64,000 bases of DNA from Halichondria panicea (Eukaryota > Porifera > Demospongiae > Suberitida > Halichondriidae): assembly GCF_963675165.1 (NCBI RefSeq), contig NC_087382.1:868001-932000 (forward strand), in the 5' to 3' direction. Below the pieces are notes generated by a model. That model did no database searches and was not told the origin of the DNA. It saw nothing but the letters and a program-made list of their open reading frames with translations. The position numbers were made by a program, and so were the translations under genes. Below, piece after piece: positions 31,825 through 42,703 of this stretch; position 1 is the stretch's first letter; every line of letters begins with the position of its first letter.

Positions 31825-34800
31825 CTTCAATAGTGTCCAGTTGGTTGTTCCTGAGGTTGAGCACAGTGAGTGTGTACTTGGCCTTACTGGCAAACCGTGG
31901 GACTACTCTCAACTTGTTGAACCCAAGATGAAGAAACGTCACCTTCTCCAGGCACTGTGGGGGGTAAGGTGTATAGTTGGGGGTATGACATCACTAGTAT
32001 ACACATGCACTGTGGGGGGTAGAGTGCACGGTAACATCACTAGTATACACTACAATATCCAGGCACTGTGGGGGGTATGACATCACTAGTATACACTTAC
32101 ATTCACTGCAACAAACACAGTCTCTAGCACTAACTTTATGAAAGCACCGCGGGTACTGATGCCTCAATGGAAGTGTCTACATTACTATTAGCAATATAAT
32201 TATATATACACACATTATTGACATTTTTTTGTTTTGCTGCATGCAGACAGAATCAGGGAACTGAAAGAGTGGGATGATCGACCATGATTGTTGTCAAAAG
32301 TCAAAGTCTAAAATTAATGGCTGCTAGGAGAATGTACAACATTGTAGGGCGAGCGTGCACAAATTTGAGTGTAACGAGGGTACTACAAGGGGCTTCTAAA
32401 TCACATGGACACCAACAAAACTGTGTCTAGATACTAGTGTGCATGCACAGACCTTGCTTTGAGGCTTGACTGCAACAACAAGTGTATTTTGCTTGGGATA
32501 CTATAAGTAGGTAGCAGGCATACACTAAGTCCCATAGTAAACCTCCTCTGGGGCAGTTTCCCATTCCCACAGAAGAGGAAATTTTAATATTGTTTTTTGA
32601 AAAACGAACTAATATTGGTACTAACAGCTTACAGAGTTGCTAGGTAATTATCTCACCACGATCCCTTCGTATGAGTTGGTGATGGTAGCATTGACAACAC
32701 TGTCGTTAGACGGACCCTGCCCTCCGATAGTTGAACTTTGACCCTCGGCCAGTGAGGCGCTTTCCCAACCCTCAGAGCTGATATAATTGTTACTGAAGTT
32801 CACTTTCTCCATACCGGGGAGGTATTGCTATATAGGAAGTGATGTGTGTGTGTGTGTGGGGGGGGGGGTGTTTATTACATGAATGTTACTGCAAGTGTAC
32901 AAAGAAAGTTGTTTTGGTAAAGATGGACAATGTAGAAAGCTCACATCAATGTGTGCCAGGTAAAGGGTCATCACACGCACAACTCACCAACGAGTCCCCT
33001 AGCTGGCTTATGTGGTTACTGGAGAGGTCCAATTCAGGCTGTCCCACACAAATGAAGTAGAGTCATCACCTCCACACCTGAATACACCAACACACAAAAC
33101 AAAACAATTTCATCAGAATTCTGTAACGTTGTTGCTATAAGGAGGAGTTGGGTTGGCCTCGAATCCACGCTGAATCGGCGTAGATTCGAGGCTAGGACTG
33201 GGTCTACAGCAAAGAGCTACTGAATGCATATTTCAGATTTGATTCTAAACTAAAGTTACAGAACTTCAAAAGACGCTACAGCACATCATTCATCCTATCA
33301 CTAGCTTACCTGACAATAACATCATCAATGTTGTTGACATGGCAACGCTGTATGACGAGTACCCTCAGTTGACTGCGTAGTCTCTGTAGACCAGTCACAT
33401 TCACCAAAGACACCTTCTTCAACTGAAGAGCAGAGGGGGGCAGGGTTAGGGGGTTGCTTAGTAACATATGAATTATATAGGGATTTGCCACGAGATTTCA
33501 CAAAGTAGTGGCTGGCATGATTTCTACTTTAGTAGTTCTGTTGGTCCAATAATATTGATTTTATGAAAGCTTGGAGATAGTAGATAATGTGCAAAACGGG
33601 TATGTTTTTGGGCCAAAATACAGAAATGGAAAATATTACCCTTTCCAAAATTTCACAATTCAGCATACCATCTGAATTAGCTCTTTCAAAGCCTTCAGAA
33701 AATCAGAATATAGACCATAATAACTCTAGTTACAGAGTCGACTATAGTACTTTCAAAATAAAGGGGACAGCTAGTACGGACCACCGCCATTAAGCAGTGT
33801 GGGGCCATCCCTGGTGTTACCACTAGTGTGTGTGCTCTAGTGTGGGGCCATCCCTGGTGTTACCACTAGTGTGTGCAGTGCTCTAGTTTGGGGCCATCCC
33901 TGGTGTTACAACTAGTGTGTGTGCTCTAGTGTGGGGCCATCCCTGGTCTTACCATTAGTGTGTGCAGTGCTCTAGTGTGGGGCCATCCCTGTCTTACCAC
34001 TAGTGTGTGCAGTGCTCTAGTGTGGGGCCATCCCTGGTCTTACCACTAGTGTGTGTGCAGTGCTCTAGTGTGGGGCCATCCCTGGTCTTACCACTAGTGT
34101 GTGCAGTGCTCTAGTGTGTGCAGTGCTCTAGTGTGTGCAGTGCTCTAGTGTGGGGCCATCCCTGGTCTTACCACTAATGTGTGCAGTGCTCTGAATGGCT
34201 CCAGGTTGAGGGTAGCTGTGGACGCTAGAGTCATCTGTTTGTCTGTGATCAGTTTCAGAGAGACCACTTTAGCCAGGCAGCCTTGGAGACAATGTAACAC
34301 TGCAAACTTGGCCGGGACTGGGTCTGTCGATCTTTCTGTGTGTGTGGGCGTGTGTGAGGGTGTGGAACATGGGAGGCTAGTGTGGGGTGTGTGTGAAGGT
34401 GTGGAACATGGGAGGCTTGTGTGGGGTGTGTGTGAAGGTGTGGAACATGGGAGGCTAGTGTGGGGTGTGTGTGAAGGTGTGGAACATGGGTGGCTAGTGT
34501 GGGGTGTGTGGAACATGGGAGGCTAGTGTGGGGTGTGTGTGAAGGTGTGGAACATGGGAGGCTAGTGTGGGGTGTGTGAAGGTGTGGAACATGGGAGGCT
34601 AGTGTGGGCGTGTGTGTGAAGGTGTGGAACATGGGAGGCTAGTGTGGGGTGTGTGTGAAGGTGTGGAACATGGGAGGCTAGTGTGGGGTGTGTGTGAAGG
34701 TGTGGAACATGGGAGGTTAGTGTGGGGTGTGTGTGAAGGTGTGGAACATGGGAGGCTAGTGTGGGGTGTGTGTGAAGGTGTGGAACATGGGAGGCTAGTG

Positions 34801-35099
34801 TGGGCGTGTGTGTGAAGGTGTGGAACATGGGAGGCGTGTGTGGTATATGGGTGGGTGTGTGGATCATGGGAGGTTTGTGTGGGCGTATGTGGAACATGGG
34901 AGGCTTGCGTGTGCGCGTGTGCGCGTGTGTGGTGAGGAGAATATCGATCAGGCCTTCACGCATAGGGTAAAGTACAAATGAGGAAAATTGAATGGTGATA
35001 TTCTTTAGCTACCTTGAATGGCTGAAAACCTCTTCTGTAGAAAGTGCAGACACGGTGTATTGAGACAGAGGCTGTGTTGACCATCGTACAGCAGCTGAC
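31825..35099 (-). CDS. STK11IP-like leucine-rich-repeat protein, 5' part, six exons
   Basis: Exons on the - strand: 35099-35013, 34317-34172, 33422-33310, 33077-32988, 32827-32657, 31954-31825. All have GT-AG borders and matching phases. Peptide lines: LCLNTPCLHFLQKRF; VVSLKLITDK; SQLRVLVIQR; CGGDDSTSFVW; LDLSSNHISQL; MEKVNFSNNYI; LHLGFNKLRVVPRFASK; LTVLNLRNNQLDTIEG. Order and wording resemble the N-terminal LRR region of STK11IP (LKB1-interacting protein), including the CGGD line before the repeats; that match is from memory. In exon 4 the frame changes at about 33034-33040 (a missing base between DSLN and LDLSS), so this is either an error or a disabling mutation. No exons for the rest of the protein are seen; the gene is probably cut short. 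True first exon not found. Confidence 0.65.
31950..32095. repeat. Tandem repeat copying a splice acceptor
   Basis: Three copies of GCACTGTGGGGGGTA, two followed by ATGACATCACTAGTATACAC. The left-most copy is the real acceptor (CCCCCCACAG on the - strand) of the last exon seen of the STK11IP-like gene. Confidence 0.85.
32130..32656. other. Intron of the STK11IP-like gene
   Basis: No ORF. Near 32390-32430 is a scrap of the CTTCTAAATCA...CTGTGTCTAG repeat seen complete at 14820-14950. Confidence 0.5.
33149..33194. repeat. Short inverted repeat GCCTCGAATCCACGC
   Basis: GCCTCGAATCCACGC against GCGTAGATTCGAGGC around a short loop. Its arms resemble the ends of the element at 44591-44777 (GCCTCGATTCAAGG). 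It lies in an intron of the STK11IP-like gene. Confidence 0.6.
33795..34192. repeat. Minisatellite (~42-50 bp unit) carrying an exon end and splice donor
   Basis: About nine units of GTGTGGGGCCATCCCTGGT followed by TTACCACTAGTGTGTGCAGTG and CTCTA. On the - strand each unit has the end of exon 34317-34172 (AGAGCACTGCACACA..AGTG) and its donor GTAAGACCAG. The exon itself ends with the outermost unit. Confidence 0.92.
34336..34930. repeat. Minisatellite (~39 bp unit) in STK11IP-like intron
   Basis: About fifteen units of GTGTGTGAAGGTGTGGAACATGGGAGGCTAGTGTGGGG, ending in GT/GC-rich sequence. Open frames on both strands through it are only a result of the unit length. It fills most of the intron between exons 1 and 2 as numbered here. 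Confidence 0.95.
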
Positions 35100-35806
35100 C
35101 TGTGGAGGGGGGTTTAGGGTTCAGAAGTCATATCTGAGAACATGGACACTTGAACATGTGAACAAGTAGGTATAGGGAAAAAAATACATAAATATCTTTA
35201 TCCCACCATTCCTAGTTATCACTTCCCAGAGCTGGTACTCTATAAGAGGCTAGTTACTTATTGCCAGAACAGGTCAATATTAAAATCTTCACTATTAATA
35301 AAGACAACAATTCTTATGATAAAACTTATCCTCAGGGGAAAATGGTCTACTCCACCATGTGCATGTGTGTGGGGGTGGGTACTGTAGATGACACCCAGGT
35401 AGGCACTGTACTACAGTGTAGGTGTAAACTGTACTAATATTATGCTGTGTCAGGTTTGCACAATACCCAGAACTATAATACAGAGAGAGATGGACAATGT
35501 GTTGAGTGAACCAGCTCACAATACAAGGCCCTGTGTGTGTGTAGTCCATTATATCCCACACACTACTAACATGAGTATCTGAAAAGAGGTACAAGAAATG
35601 ACCAAGTGACAGCTAATCATTAGACAAGGTATCATTGACACGTATGAGCGTGCACATGTCATATACTTATATGCCTACAGAGAACAGTCAAGCTGATATC
35701 ACAACAGATAGCTCTGAGTGAGTGACAATGCTTCACAGTGGATACCTTAGCAACACACTCCATATGACTCTCATAGCTACTCCACTATACTTTAGAGAAC
35801 AACTCA
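35100..35806. other. Upstream region of the STK11IP-like exons
   Basis: No exon that I can support, though an initiator exon is expected on the - strand. No repeat arms. Ends where the duplicated block begins. Confidence 0.4.
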
Positions 35807-37080
35807 ATAGATGGAGAGGGGGAACATTCCTCTAGTAATAAACAAACCAGGATATGTTATACACAATCGTTCTTTATTTACAAAACAGAAGCCCAACACA
35901 TACTGAAATATAGATGAGGTGAATGGGAGTCTAAACGTACACAAGTCATGGTGTCCATATCATGGTATTAAATCACTAGAAGAGTACTCTACTGGTCTGA
36001 ACTGAGAGATAAGAACAATACTCGGGGAAGAGATGCCAATACATGTACTACTATAGGACCACAATGACAAGTTGAATGTCATCCTCTCTACTAAACCAAC
36101 CTCTAGAAGACGCTTTCACTACCGTATATAGTCAATGTCTCCAGTGACTACAGTTGACGTACACAAGGTCGAACAACAAACCACAATTAACGACCAAATG
36201 CTCGTCACAATGTACACTATATAATGGACTTGCCTTGTTGTTGGAACAGCTCGGCCAATTCCTCAGTGTATACATCTCCTACTGTATTATTCATTCTTGT
36301 TTATGTATTGATATAATTATATATATATCTTGATCCCTAAGTTCTTGATTTAGATTTCAGCTCCCTCCACTGGACACAACATCAATCCTCTGTACAGCAC
36401 TGTAGCCATGAGTATCACCATCATAACAGAGAGTCAGCCTCATGAGGTCAAGGCTACCATATGATCGTTAGCTAATAGTGCATAGGTTAGGCTGAGCAGC
36501 CCCTCCCCTTCAATACAACAGCAACAATAGTTTAGGATCCCGTACCAGGAACAGGGTCACTAAAGTAAAAAACTAGAAATATGATTTTGTGGTTGTTGCT
36601 AGATCATCATACTCCACAGCAGTATATAGTACCCTGACTCCACAGGAGCCTGGTCCTGCCATACATTATTTCTAAGGCTCGAGTGTATATACATGCAGAA
36701 ACGTAGCCCTCTATTTCATGCCCAGTAGACTGATTTCAAGATTAGTGGTTATGATAATAAAATGCACTTCACAACAACTCATAAAAATTAATGATGTATA
36801 CAACAATGCATGCAAGCGCACGTTTACACAAAATTAATTATAGCTACTATACTTATAGAGTCTATATCGATGTCCAGAATTTTTATGGCAGATCCTGATA
36901 GTATACTTGGGACAGGCCATTGCTGTGTGCTTCTGTTCCTTGATGGGTATCTTCTCTCACACACATACTTGCTGACATCTACCTCTGCCACTCAATCCCA
37001 CTCTGCTGACACTAGCTCACACGGATGTCCTGTGAGGGAGTAATTATTGAGACCAGTATATAATTATGCTATTGCATGCA
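35807..37080. repeat. Copy 2 of the ~1.3 kb duplicated segment
   Basis: Matches 1-1260 from ATAGATGGAGAGGGGGAACA onward; small differences only. It keeps the same - strand mini-exon (VGDVYTEEL line, near 36290-36220) and the reversed satellite scrap near 36535-36575. Confidence 0.9.
36871..37042 (-). pseudogene. piggyBac transposase C-terminal tail, relic (copy 2)
   Basis: Same fragment as 1047-1215: Cys-rich tail related to the end of transposase 57547, no catalytic part. Confidence 0.7.
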
Positions 37081-37207
37081 TGCATGTATACTTGACTTTT
37101 CAGGACCACATTCAATTTGTGTGCAAACCTTAAAGAGGACCATAAATACTAACTTCAATCACTTATATGTCTTGTATAATAATGAGTTGGCACATAAAAA
37201 GGAACTA

Positions 37208-37392
37208 CAGTAGAACCCCTCTATATAACGGACACCTTTGGGGAACAATGTTTTGGCTTTTATACAGAGGTAGCCTTTTGTTGAGAGGTTGTTTTGTACA
37301 CAAAACTGTTCATTTGGGACCTAGGTGCACGGCCGTTATATAGCAGCTGGCCTTTAATCTGAGGTGGTTGTTAACAGAGCTCCGTTGTCTAT
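37208..37392. mobile_element. MITE fragment (CAGTAGAACCCCTCTATATA)
   Basis: Starts CAGTAGAACCCCTCTATATA ACGGACACC, continues with inner lines (GCCGTTATATAGCAGCTGGCC, GGTGGTTGTTAACAGAG) like those of the full element at 46078, but the final inverted end has decayed. Confidence 0.7.
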
Positions 37393-37537
37393 AGAATGTG
37401 TACATACCACATGATTACGCATGCATCAAATCCCTTGGGCTTTTAAAACCATAACTAAAAGTCTAAGGGAGATACGTAACCTTCAGTACATGTTTCTAGT
37501 AGTATAATTAGAATCACTGTGTGATACGATTAGAGCA

Positions 37538-38514
37538 ATGGCTAGTCCAGTTAATTACGAGTTTGTAGACAAAGTACTGGAAGATTATCTCTGCACTATT
37601 TGCACTAACATTCTAACAGATTCAGTATTGACGGATTGTTGTGGACAAGATTTTTGCGAGGGCTGTCTAAAAAAGTGGCTACAGAGCCGGAAGACATGCG
37701 CACATTGTCGAGAAGTTATCTTGGAATGCCTTAACAAATGCAACAAATGCAACAAGAACATAAAGAGAAAAGATATCAGAAAGCACAGAAACGAGTGTCT
37801 ACTTAAGATTGTAGATTGTCCTTTCAAAGAGGCTGGTTGTGAAGTGAGGCTGCCTCGAATAGATACCGAAGAGCATGAAGCATCTAGCATGCAAAGCCAT
37901 CTTAGACTTGCTATGACAACTAACAAGAGGGAGAAAAACAACAAAAAAACAAAAACAAAAAAACACGATGAACGTACTAAAACGAGACTTCTATCAGTTG
38001 TATCGACAGAGTTTTGTTCAATGGACATTTCCCCTAACGATGAGACACCCATTAGTGGTATTAGAACAATACTAACCTCCCTAACCACAATGATTCAACC
38101 TGATGGCATTAAGGCTCACTGTGTACACATGAGCAACAAACTGGGAGTATTTAGGGAGCCAGGATTAGAGGAATATTATAACAATATTCAATGCAGTTCA
38201 CCAGCACTATGCATAATTATATCCGGGATTCAAAATCTACCTTGCGTTTGGTAACGATAATGTTGGTAAACAGTTTTTCTTTGGTTGGAGAAAAGTGATA
38301 TCTATGGTTACCCCAAGACTCTGTCTATTGTTATTGAAGTGCAGTCTACAACAGGACAATCATTCTCATGCACGTTCTCTAAGTGACCTCACATGTACAG
38401 CAACCAAGCAATGTGACTCCGGAAGAGAATTTAGATTCATGGTGGGTACTACGTTACCTTTTCGAGTTTCAAACGATTTCTATGCGAACATTAAGATCAC
38501 TGACATTATTTTCT
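37538..38514 (+). pseudogene. Chimeric TRAF-like copy: foreign RING on a family body
   Basis: The first ~58 codons (MASPVNYEFVDKVLEDYLCTIC..) are a different RING; its core CCGQDFC has no His at all, and CAHC closes it. At REVILEC the sequence joins finger 4 of the standard family; fingers 1-3 are absent. CNK is doubled. Finger 5, an A-rich coiled coil with changed codons (KTKTKKHDERTKT) and the linker follow. Near 38212 extra bases (GCATAATTATATCC for GCATATATCC) shift the frame, and one base plus six bases are changed later (38275, 38330). The C-terminal half mixes subfamilies 29000 and 15529. Open part 238 codons. Probably dead, possibly a truncated RING/finger protein. Confidence 0.8.
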
Positions 38515-39129
38515 TAGAGCAGAGACAACCTAGCAACTGTAGATGTAGATGAAAGCCGTCTAATGTGTACCCAAACACAAAGTGTTTTAGTGTTCTTAGT
38601 TGTACTATACGAGTAAAATAAAATAGACTTGATTTTATTCAAAGCTAACTAAGGGGATATGTATATGTTATACGCAGGCGCCTTGCGGAAGCTCTGTGCA
38701 TGTTGCTAAGTAATAATAGTAAATGAAAGAGGTACAAAAATGAAGAGTTGGCTGACATATATAGGATCAACATTGAAAGTGGTGTGTGTAGTGTTAGTAT
38801 AATCCGATCCACTTTCTTTATTAATCATCTGTATAATTATATATAAATATAGAATATATATATAGAGGAACATAGAAGTTACTAGATGGTAAGGAAGAAA
38901 GGAAAACAGTCAGCAATAACTAGCCCTCTACACTTATACACATGTACCCACCTGCCTGTGAAGTGTGAGATCTGATTTATATATAATTATAACTGCTGGA
39001 CAACCAAAACTAAGCGAAATCATACAAATTTGATACCAATAACCTTGAGGACATTATGTTCAGAAAAGATTTAGACGAGCATCTTAGAGAGCATTGTCAA
39101 AGCCGAAAATTAGTATTGGGAAAAAAGGA
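38515..39129 (+). other. Intra-cassette spacer
   Basis: Same as 10329-10879 and 16819-17059: ATACGCAGGCGCCTTGCGGA near 38672, GGTGTGTGTAGTGTTA near 38781, then GATTTAGACGAGCATCTTAG (finger remnant) near 39068. Confidence 0.6.
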
Positions 39130-39721
39130 AAACAACACTCAGTGATAACCAGCCCTCTACACTTATGCATATGTACCCATCTGCCTGTAGAGTGTTCTAA
39201 TGATTGCCAACAAGAGGGGACCGGACAATGCGTAAGGACCTTAAGAATCATCTAGACAAAGAATGCATAAAGAGACAAGTATATTGCGAGTATTGCGGTG
39301 AACGTGGGACTTTTGAGTATATAACTGATACGCATTTAGAGGAGTGCCTACATGTCCCGATAAATTGCCCCGGGGGATGTTTAGAAGATGATATCACAAG
39401 AAGTACGCTAGACGGTCACAAACTAGTATGTAAAATGGAGCCTATATACAATGCACTTTTTACGAGTTAGGCTGTAAGGAAAATATACTACGGAAAGATG
39501 TGGAGACACATAATGAGCAGAGCATACAGCAACACTTGGTCTTAATGGTGAAGAACGGGGGTTACTGTACAGAGCAGTTTAATAATGGAGAATGAAGCTA
39601 TGAAAACTGAAATTGAAACCTTGAGGACAGAAATGGATGCATTGAGAGGAGAGTTGGAAGAGCTGAGACTAGAACACACACAATTGAATGAAAATGATGA
39701 GGAGCTAGATCAGCTGGACTA
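39130..39721 (+). pseudogene. RING-less finger/coiled-coil family copy 5, frameshifted
   Basis: Fingers CSNDC (with GGGGACCGGAC inserted near 39217), CEYC and CPGGC read from 39204; the two-base TA gain near 39446 (as in 20880) shifts the frame; the coiled coil is hit again near 39553 (AAGAACGGGGGTTACTG). Trailer as in the other copies, shortened. Confidence 0.8.
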
Positions 39722-39906
39722 GCTAGAGTGCAGTGTGCATGCAGTATTAAACAACACTGCATGCATAAGGGGGTCAGACCAGGCTATGGGATAAAAATGC
39801 CATTGTAATGGAAAAGCATGCAAGCATGCATCATTAAATTAATGTAAGGCATGAGTCATAGCCAAACTTTGAACTGTGAATTCCTTTACATGCAGAATGC
39901 CTTTTA

Positions 39907-41281
39907 CACTGTTAAAAATGGGGTGTTACATAGCACACTAATTTTAGTAGGTAAATGTCAGTGGTGTGTTAATGAACACACTCGTGTGTTTGTCGTGCTC
40001 AACAACACACTTGGAGTGTAATAGAACACACTCGGGTGACACAACAGAATGGTGTGTTACTGAACACACTGACATCCATACAGTGGTGTAAAGTAGCACA
40101 CGATATATAAGATATTAAGAAGGTCTTTTTACTTTTTAGATACCAGAATTAATATTTATGTTCCACTTAGTACAGTTAGATCACCAAGAGTGCTAAGTAT
40201 GTGCAAGTGAAATAAGAGTTGAAATGCTGCAGTCCCTGCAAATGCGGGAAACAACTTGCTATCACTCTCAAAGGAAGCTTTATACTTTGCAAACCCAGAA
40301 ATCCAGGTCCTAAAAGTATGGCTATAGTATATAGAAGCCTGCAATGCATGTAGAATCTCTAGAGCTAAGTGGCTAAGTCCAGACCTTCTGTTTGCGCATG
40401 CGCATTGAGGCTAGAAGCACATGTAGTGTGCTTTAATTAAAATCAACAAAAGAAGAACTGGAGAAGAACTGAATTTAGCTCTGTACTAACTGCACTGAGT
40501 ATTTAGCTTTCCTGAAGAATATACACTACTGCAGCACTTCATGGAGCTTCCAAAGGCCATTCATGTGGTAAGCTGGTGAAATACTATGTGTGATATGATC
40601 ATATAAATTATATAGCCTTTCTCACAACTCAGCCCAGAAGTTGACCTCATTCTTGACTTGAGCACTGTTTGGGTATAGAAGTGACTATTCTCTGGGACAT
40701 ACTAACTGCTATAAATGTGCAGAAAAGTATCCAAGTACGTGGAGTAATAGATATGCTTACCAGACATAATTGTATTTATTATTTAGGACAAGATGACAAT
40801 CAAAATGTGCTACTGCTGCTGTGCGCTCTTTCGTCAAAAAGGAAACATGTGATGTGCTGTCATTAACAGTAATGTGTTGTAGTAATCCGTATAACATTTA
40901 AATAGTCGTTCGTTGTATAGATGTGTTTTTGATTTGTGTTAAATGACTTGTACATTTCGTTGAAATTGCAACAGCACCAAGCTAGAAGTAATCTTACCGT
41001 CCTGAAAATAACCAAGTTACGAGATGCACATGCACTGTATGCATGTGCTAGACAACCATTATTAGTGTGCTTGAAGGCACTGTATGTATGTGCTAGACAA
41101 CACATTTACCATTATTAGTGTGCTTAAAGGCACTTATGCATGTGCTAGATAACACACTTGCCAATGTGTTCAGCAACACACAACAGCTTATGTGTTACAA
41201 AACACCTTTAGGGGTGTCAAATTTAAAGTGTCATCCCAACATGCCAAAAGTGTGTTCCAGAACACATCATTTTTAACAGTG
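39907..41281. mobile_element. 1,375-bp element, CACTGTTAAAAATG ends, TA duplication
   Basis: CACTGTTAAAAATG at the left, a CAT(TT)TTAACAGTG end at the right, TA on both sides. The host line CCTTTTTAGGAGTG, known uninterrupted at 27411, is split exactly at TA. The inner part has many CACAC/GTGTG half-repeats near both ends (subterminal repeats). No convincing transposase; a 65-codon frame at 40669 has no resemblance I know. Non-autonomous element of unknown superfamily. Confidence 0.88.
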
Positions 41282-41354
41282 TAGGAGTGCATGTCTATAT
41301 TTGTGGGTGGTTTGACCATATACAGAAGCTAACACAAGAAGCATGAGTATAGAT

Positions 41355-42703
41355 GTGGCTACTTCTAATCCAGAGCCATGCAGAGTTTATCAAAGAGCTC
41401 TTTGATAAACTCTGGCTCTGGATAAGTACAAGTGTAGTATTTGTACTAACCTTCTAGACACGGCTGTTTTAACTGAATGCTGTGGACAGCATTTTTGCAA
41501 AGCTTGTATAGAAAAGTGGATTATACGAAAAAAGAAATCTATTTGCCCTCAGTGTCGAGCAGAAAACTTCAATAAGATTGTTTCCCAGCCGATAATCAGA
41601 GAGATCAAAGAGCTGGGGGTGTATTGTACAAATGATAAGAATGGGTGTAAAGCGGTTATCAATTATGGAGATTTTCAGAAGCATGTGGACGAGTGCCCGT
41701 TTAGAGTTGTTAAATGCACCAACGATTGTGATATGATTGGATTGCTAAGAAAAGACCTTGAGCAACATTGCAAACAAGAGTGTCCTAATCGAATAGTGCA
41801 CTGTCAGCTTTGTAATGAAGAGGGTAAACATTCGGTAATAGTTGGAAGGCACATACAAACTTGCCCTAACATGACCTTAGCATGCCCTAACAAATGTGAG
41901 GAGAAAGTAAAGAGAAAAGATATCGAAGAGCACAGAAAAGAGTGTCTACTTGAGGAAGTGAATTGTCCTTTCAAAGAGGCTGGTTGTGAAGTGAGGCTGC
42001 CTCGTAAAACATCTTGAAAAGCATGAAGCGTCTAGCATGCAAAACCATCTTCGACTCAACATGACAACTACTGCTACTGTCAATACAGCTATGAATAATG
42101 TCAATACAGCTCTAGCTAATTTACGTTACGAGAGAGAATAAGGAACTAAAAAGAAGTCACGATGAACTAAAAAGAGATTTTGATACGATTTTATCAGTTG
42201 TATCGACAGAGCTTAGTTTATTGGACATTCCCCCAAACGATAGGAAACCCATGAATGGTATTAGAACTGTACTAACCTCCCTAACCACAATGATACAACC
42301 TGATTGTAGGGCCTACTGTGTACACATGAGCAACATATTGGGATTATTCAGAGATCCAGAATTAAAGAGTTTTTCTAACATCCTTCGAGCCAGTTCACCA
42401 CCACTATGCATTCTCCCGGGATTCAAAATCTACCTTGCATTTGGTAATGATTGTGTTAGCAAACGATTTTTTCTTCTGTTGGAGAAAAGTGCTATCCATG
42501 GTTACCCTGAGACTGTGTCTATTGAAGTGCAGCCTACAACAGGACAACCATTCTCGTGTTCCTTAAAAGATCTCCAACATTCTTGTGACATACAACGTGA
42601 CTCAGGAAGAGAAGTTAGGGTTATGATGGGGGATATATTACCCAATCTAGTTTCAGACGATTTCTATGCAAACATTAGGGTCACTGATATTTTAGTCTTA
42701 TAG
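41355..42703 (+). pseudogene. TRAF-like copy, start lost, palindrome in codons 8-16
   Basis: The start codon is GTG (GATGTGGCTAC). The VFVKELADK line is replaced by an inverted duplication (41381-41414). RING and fingers 1-5 are open from ~41430 to 42007, where an extra A (CGTAAAACATC) shifts the frame. About 15 bases are lost near 42122 in the coiled coil. From 42221 the linker and C-terminal domain are open to TDILVL and a stop. Closest to copies 12282 and 6035. Confidence 0.9.
41381..41414. repeat. Perfect 34-bp palindrome in TRAF-like pseudogene
   Basis: CAGAGTTTATCAAAGAG followed directly by its reverse complement CTCTTTGATAAACTCTG. Farther out, CCAGAGCC and GGCTCTGG also pair. Paralogs have only one strand's version (TGTCAAAGAGCTAGCTGATAA). 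Confidence 0.95.

Noticed and set aside
33795-34192. CRISPR-like array
   Set aside because: Units are contiguous without unique spacers, in a eukaryotic intron.
34145-34963. Three long frames (115-133 codons) on both strands, Pro/His/Thr-rich
   Set aside because: They come from a 39-bp minisatellite whose unit is a multiple of three.
40669-40866. 65-codon frame inside the CACTG element as a transposase
   Set aside because: Too short, no catalytic motif, not extended by plausible splicing.
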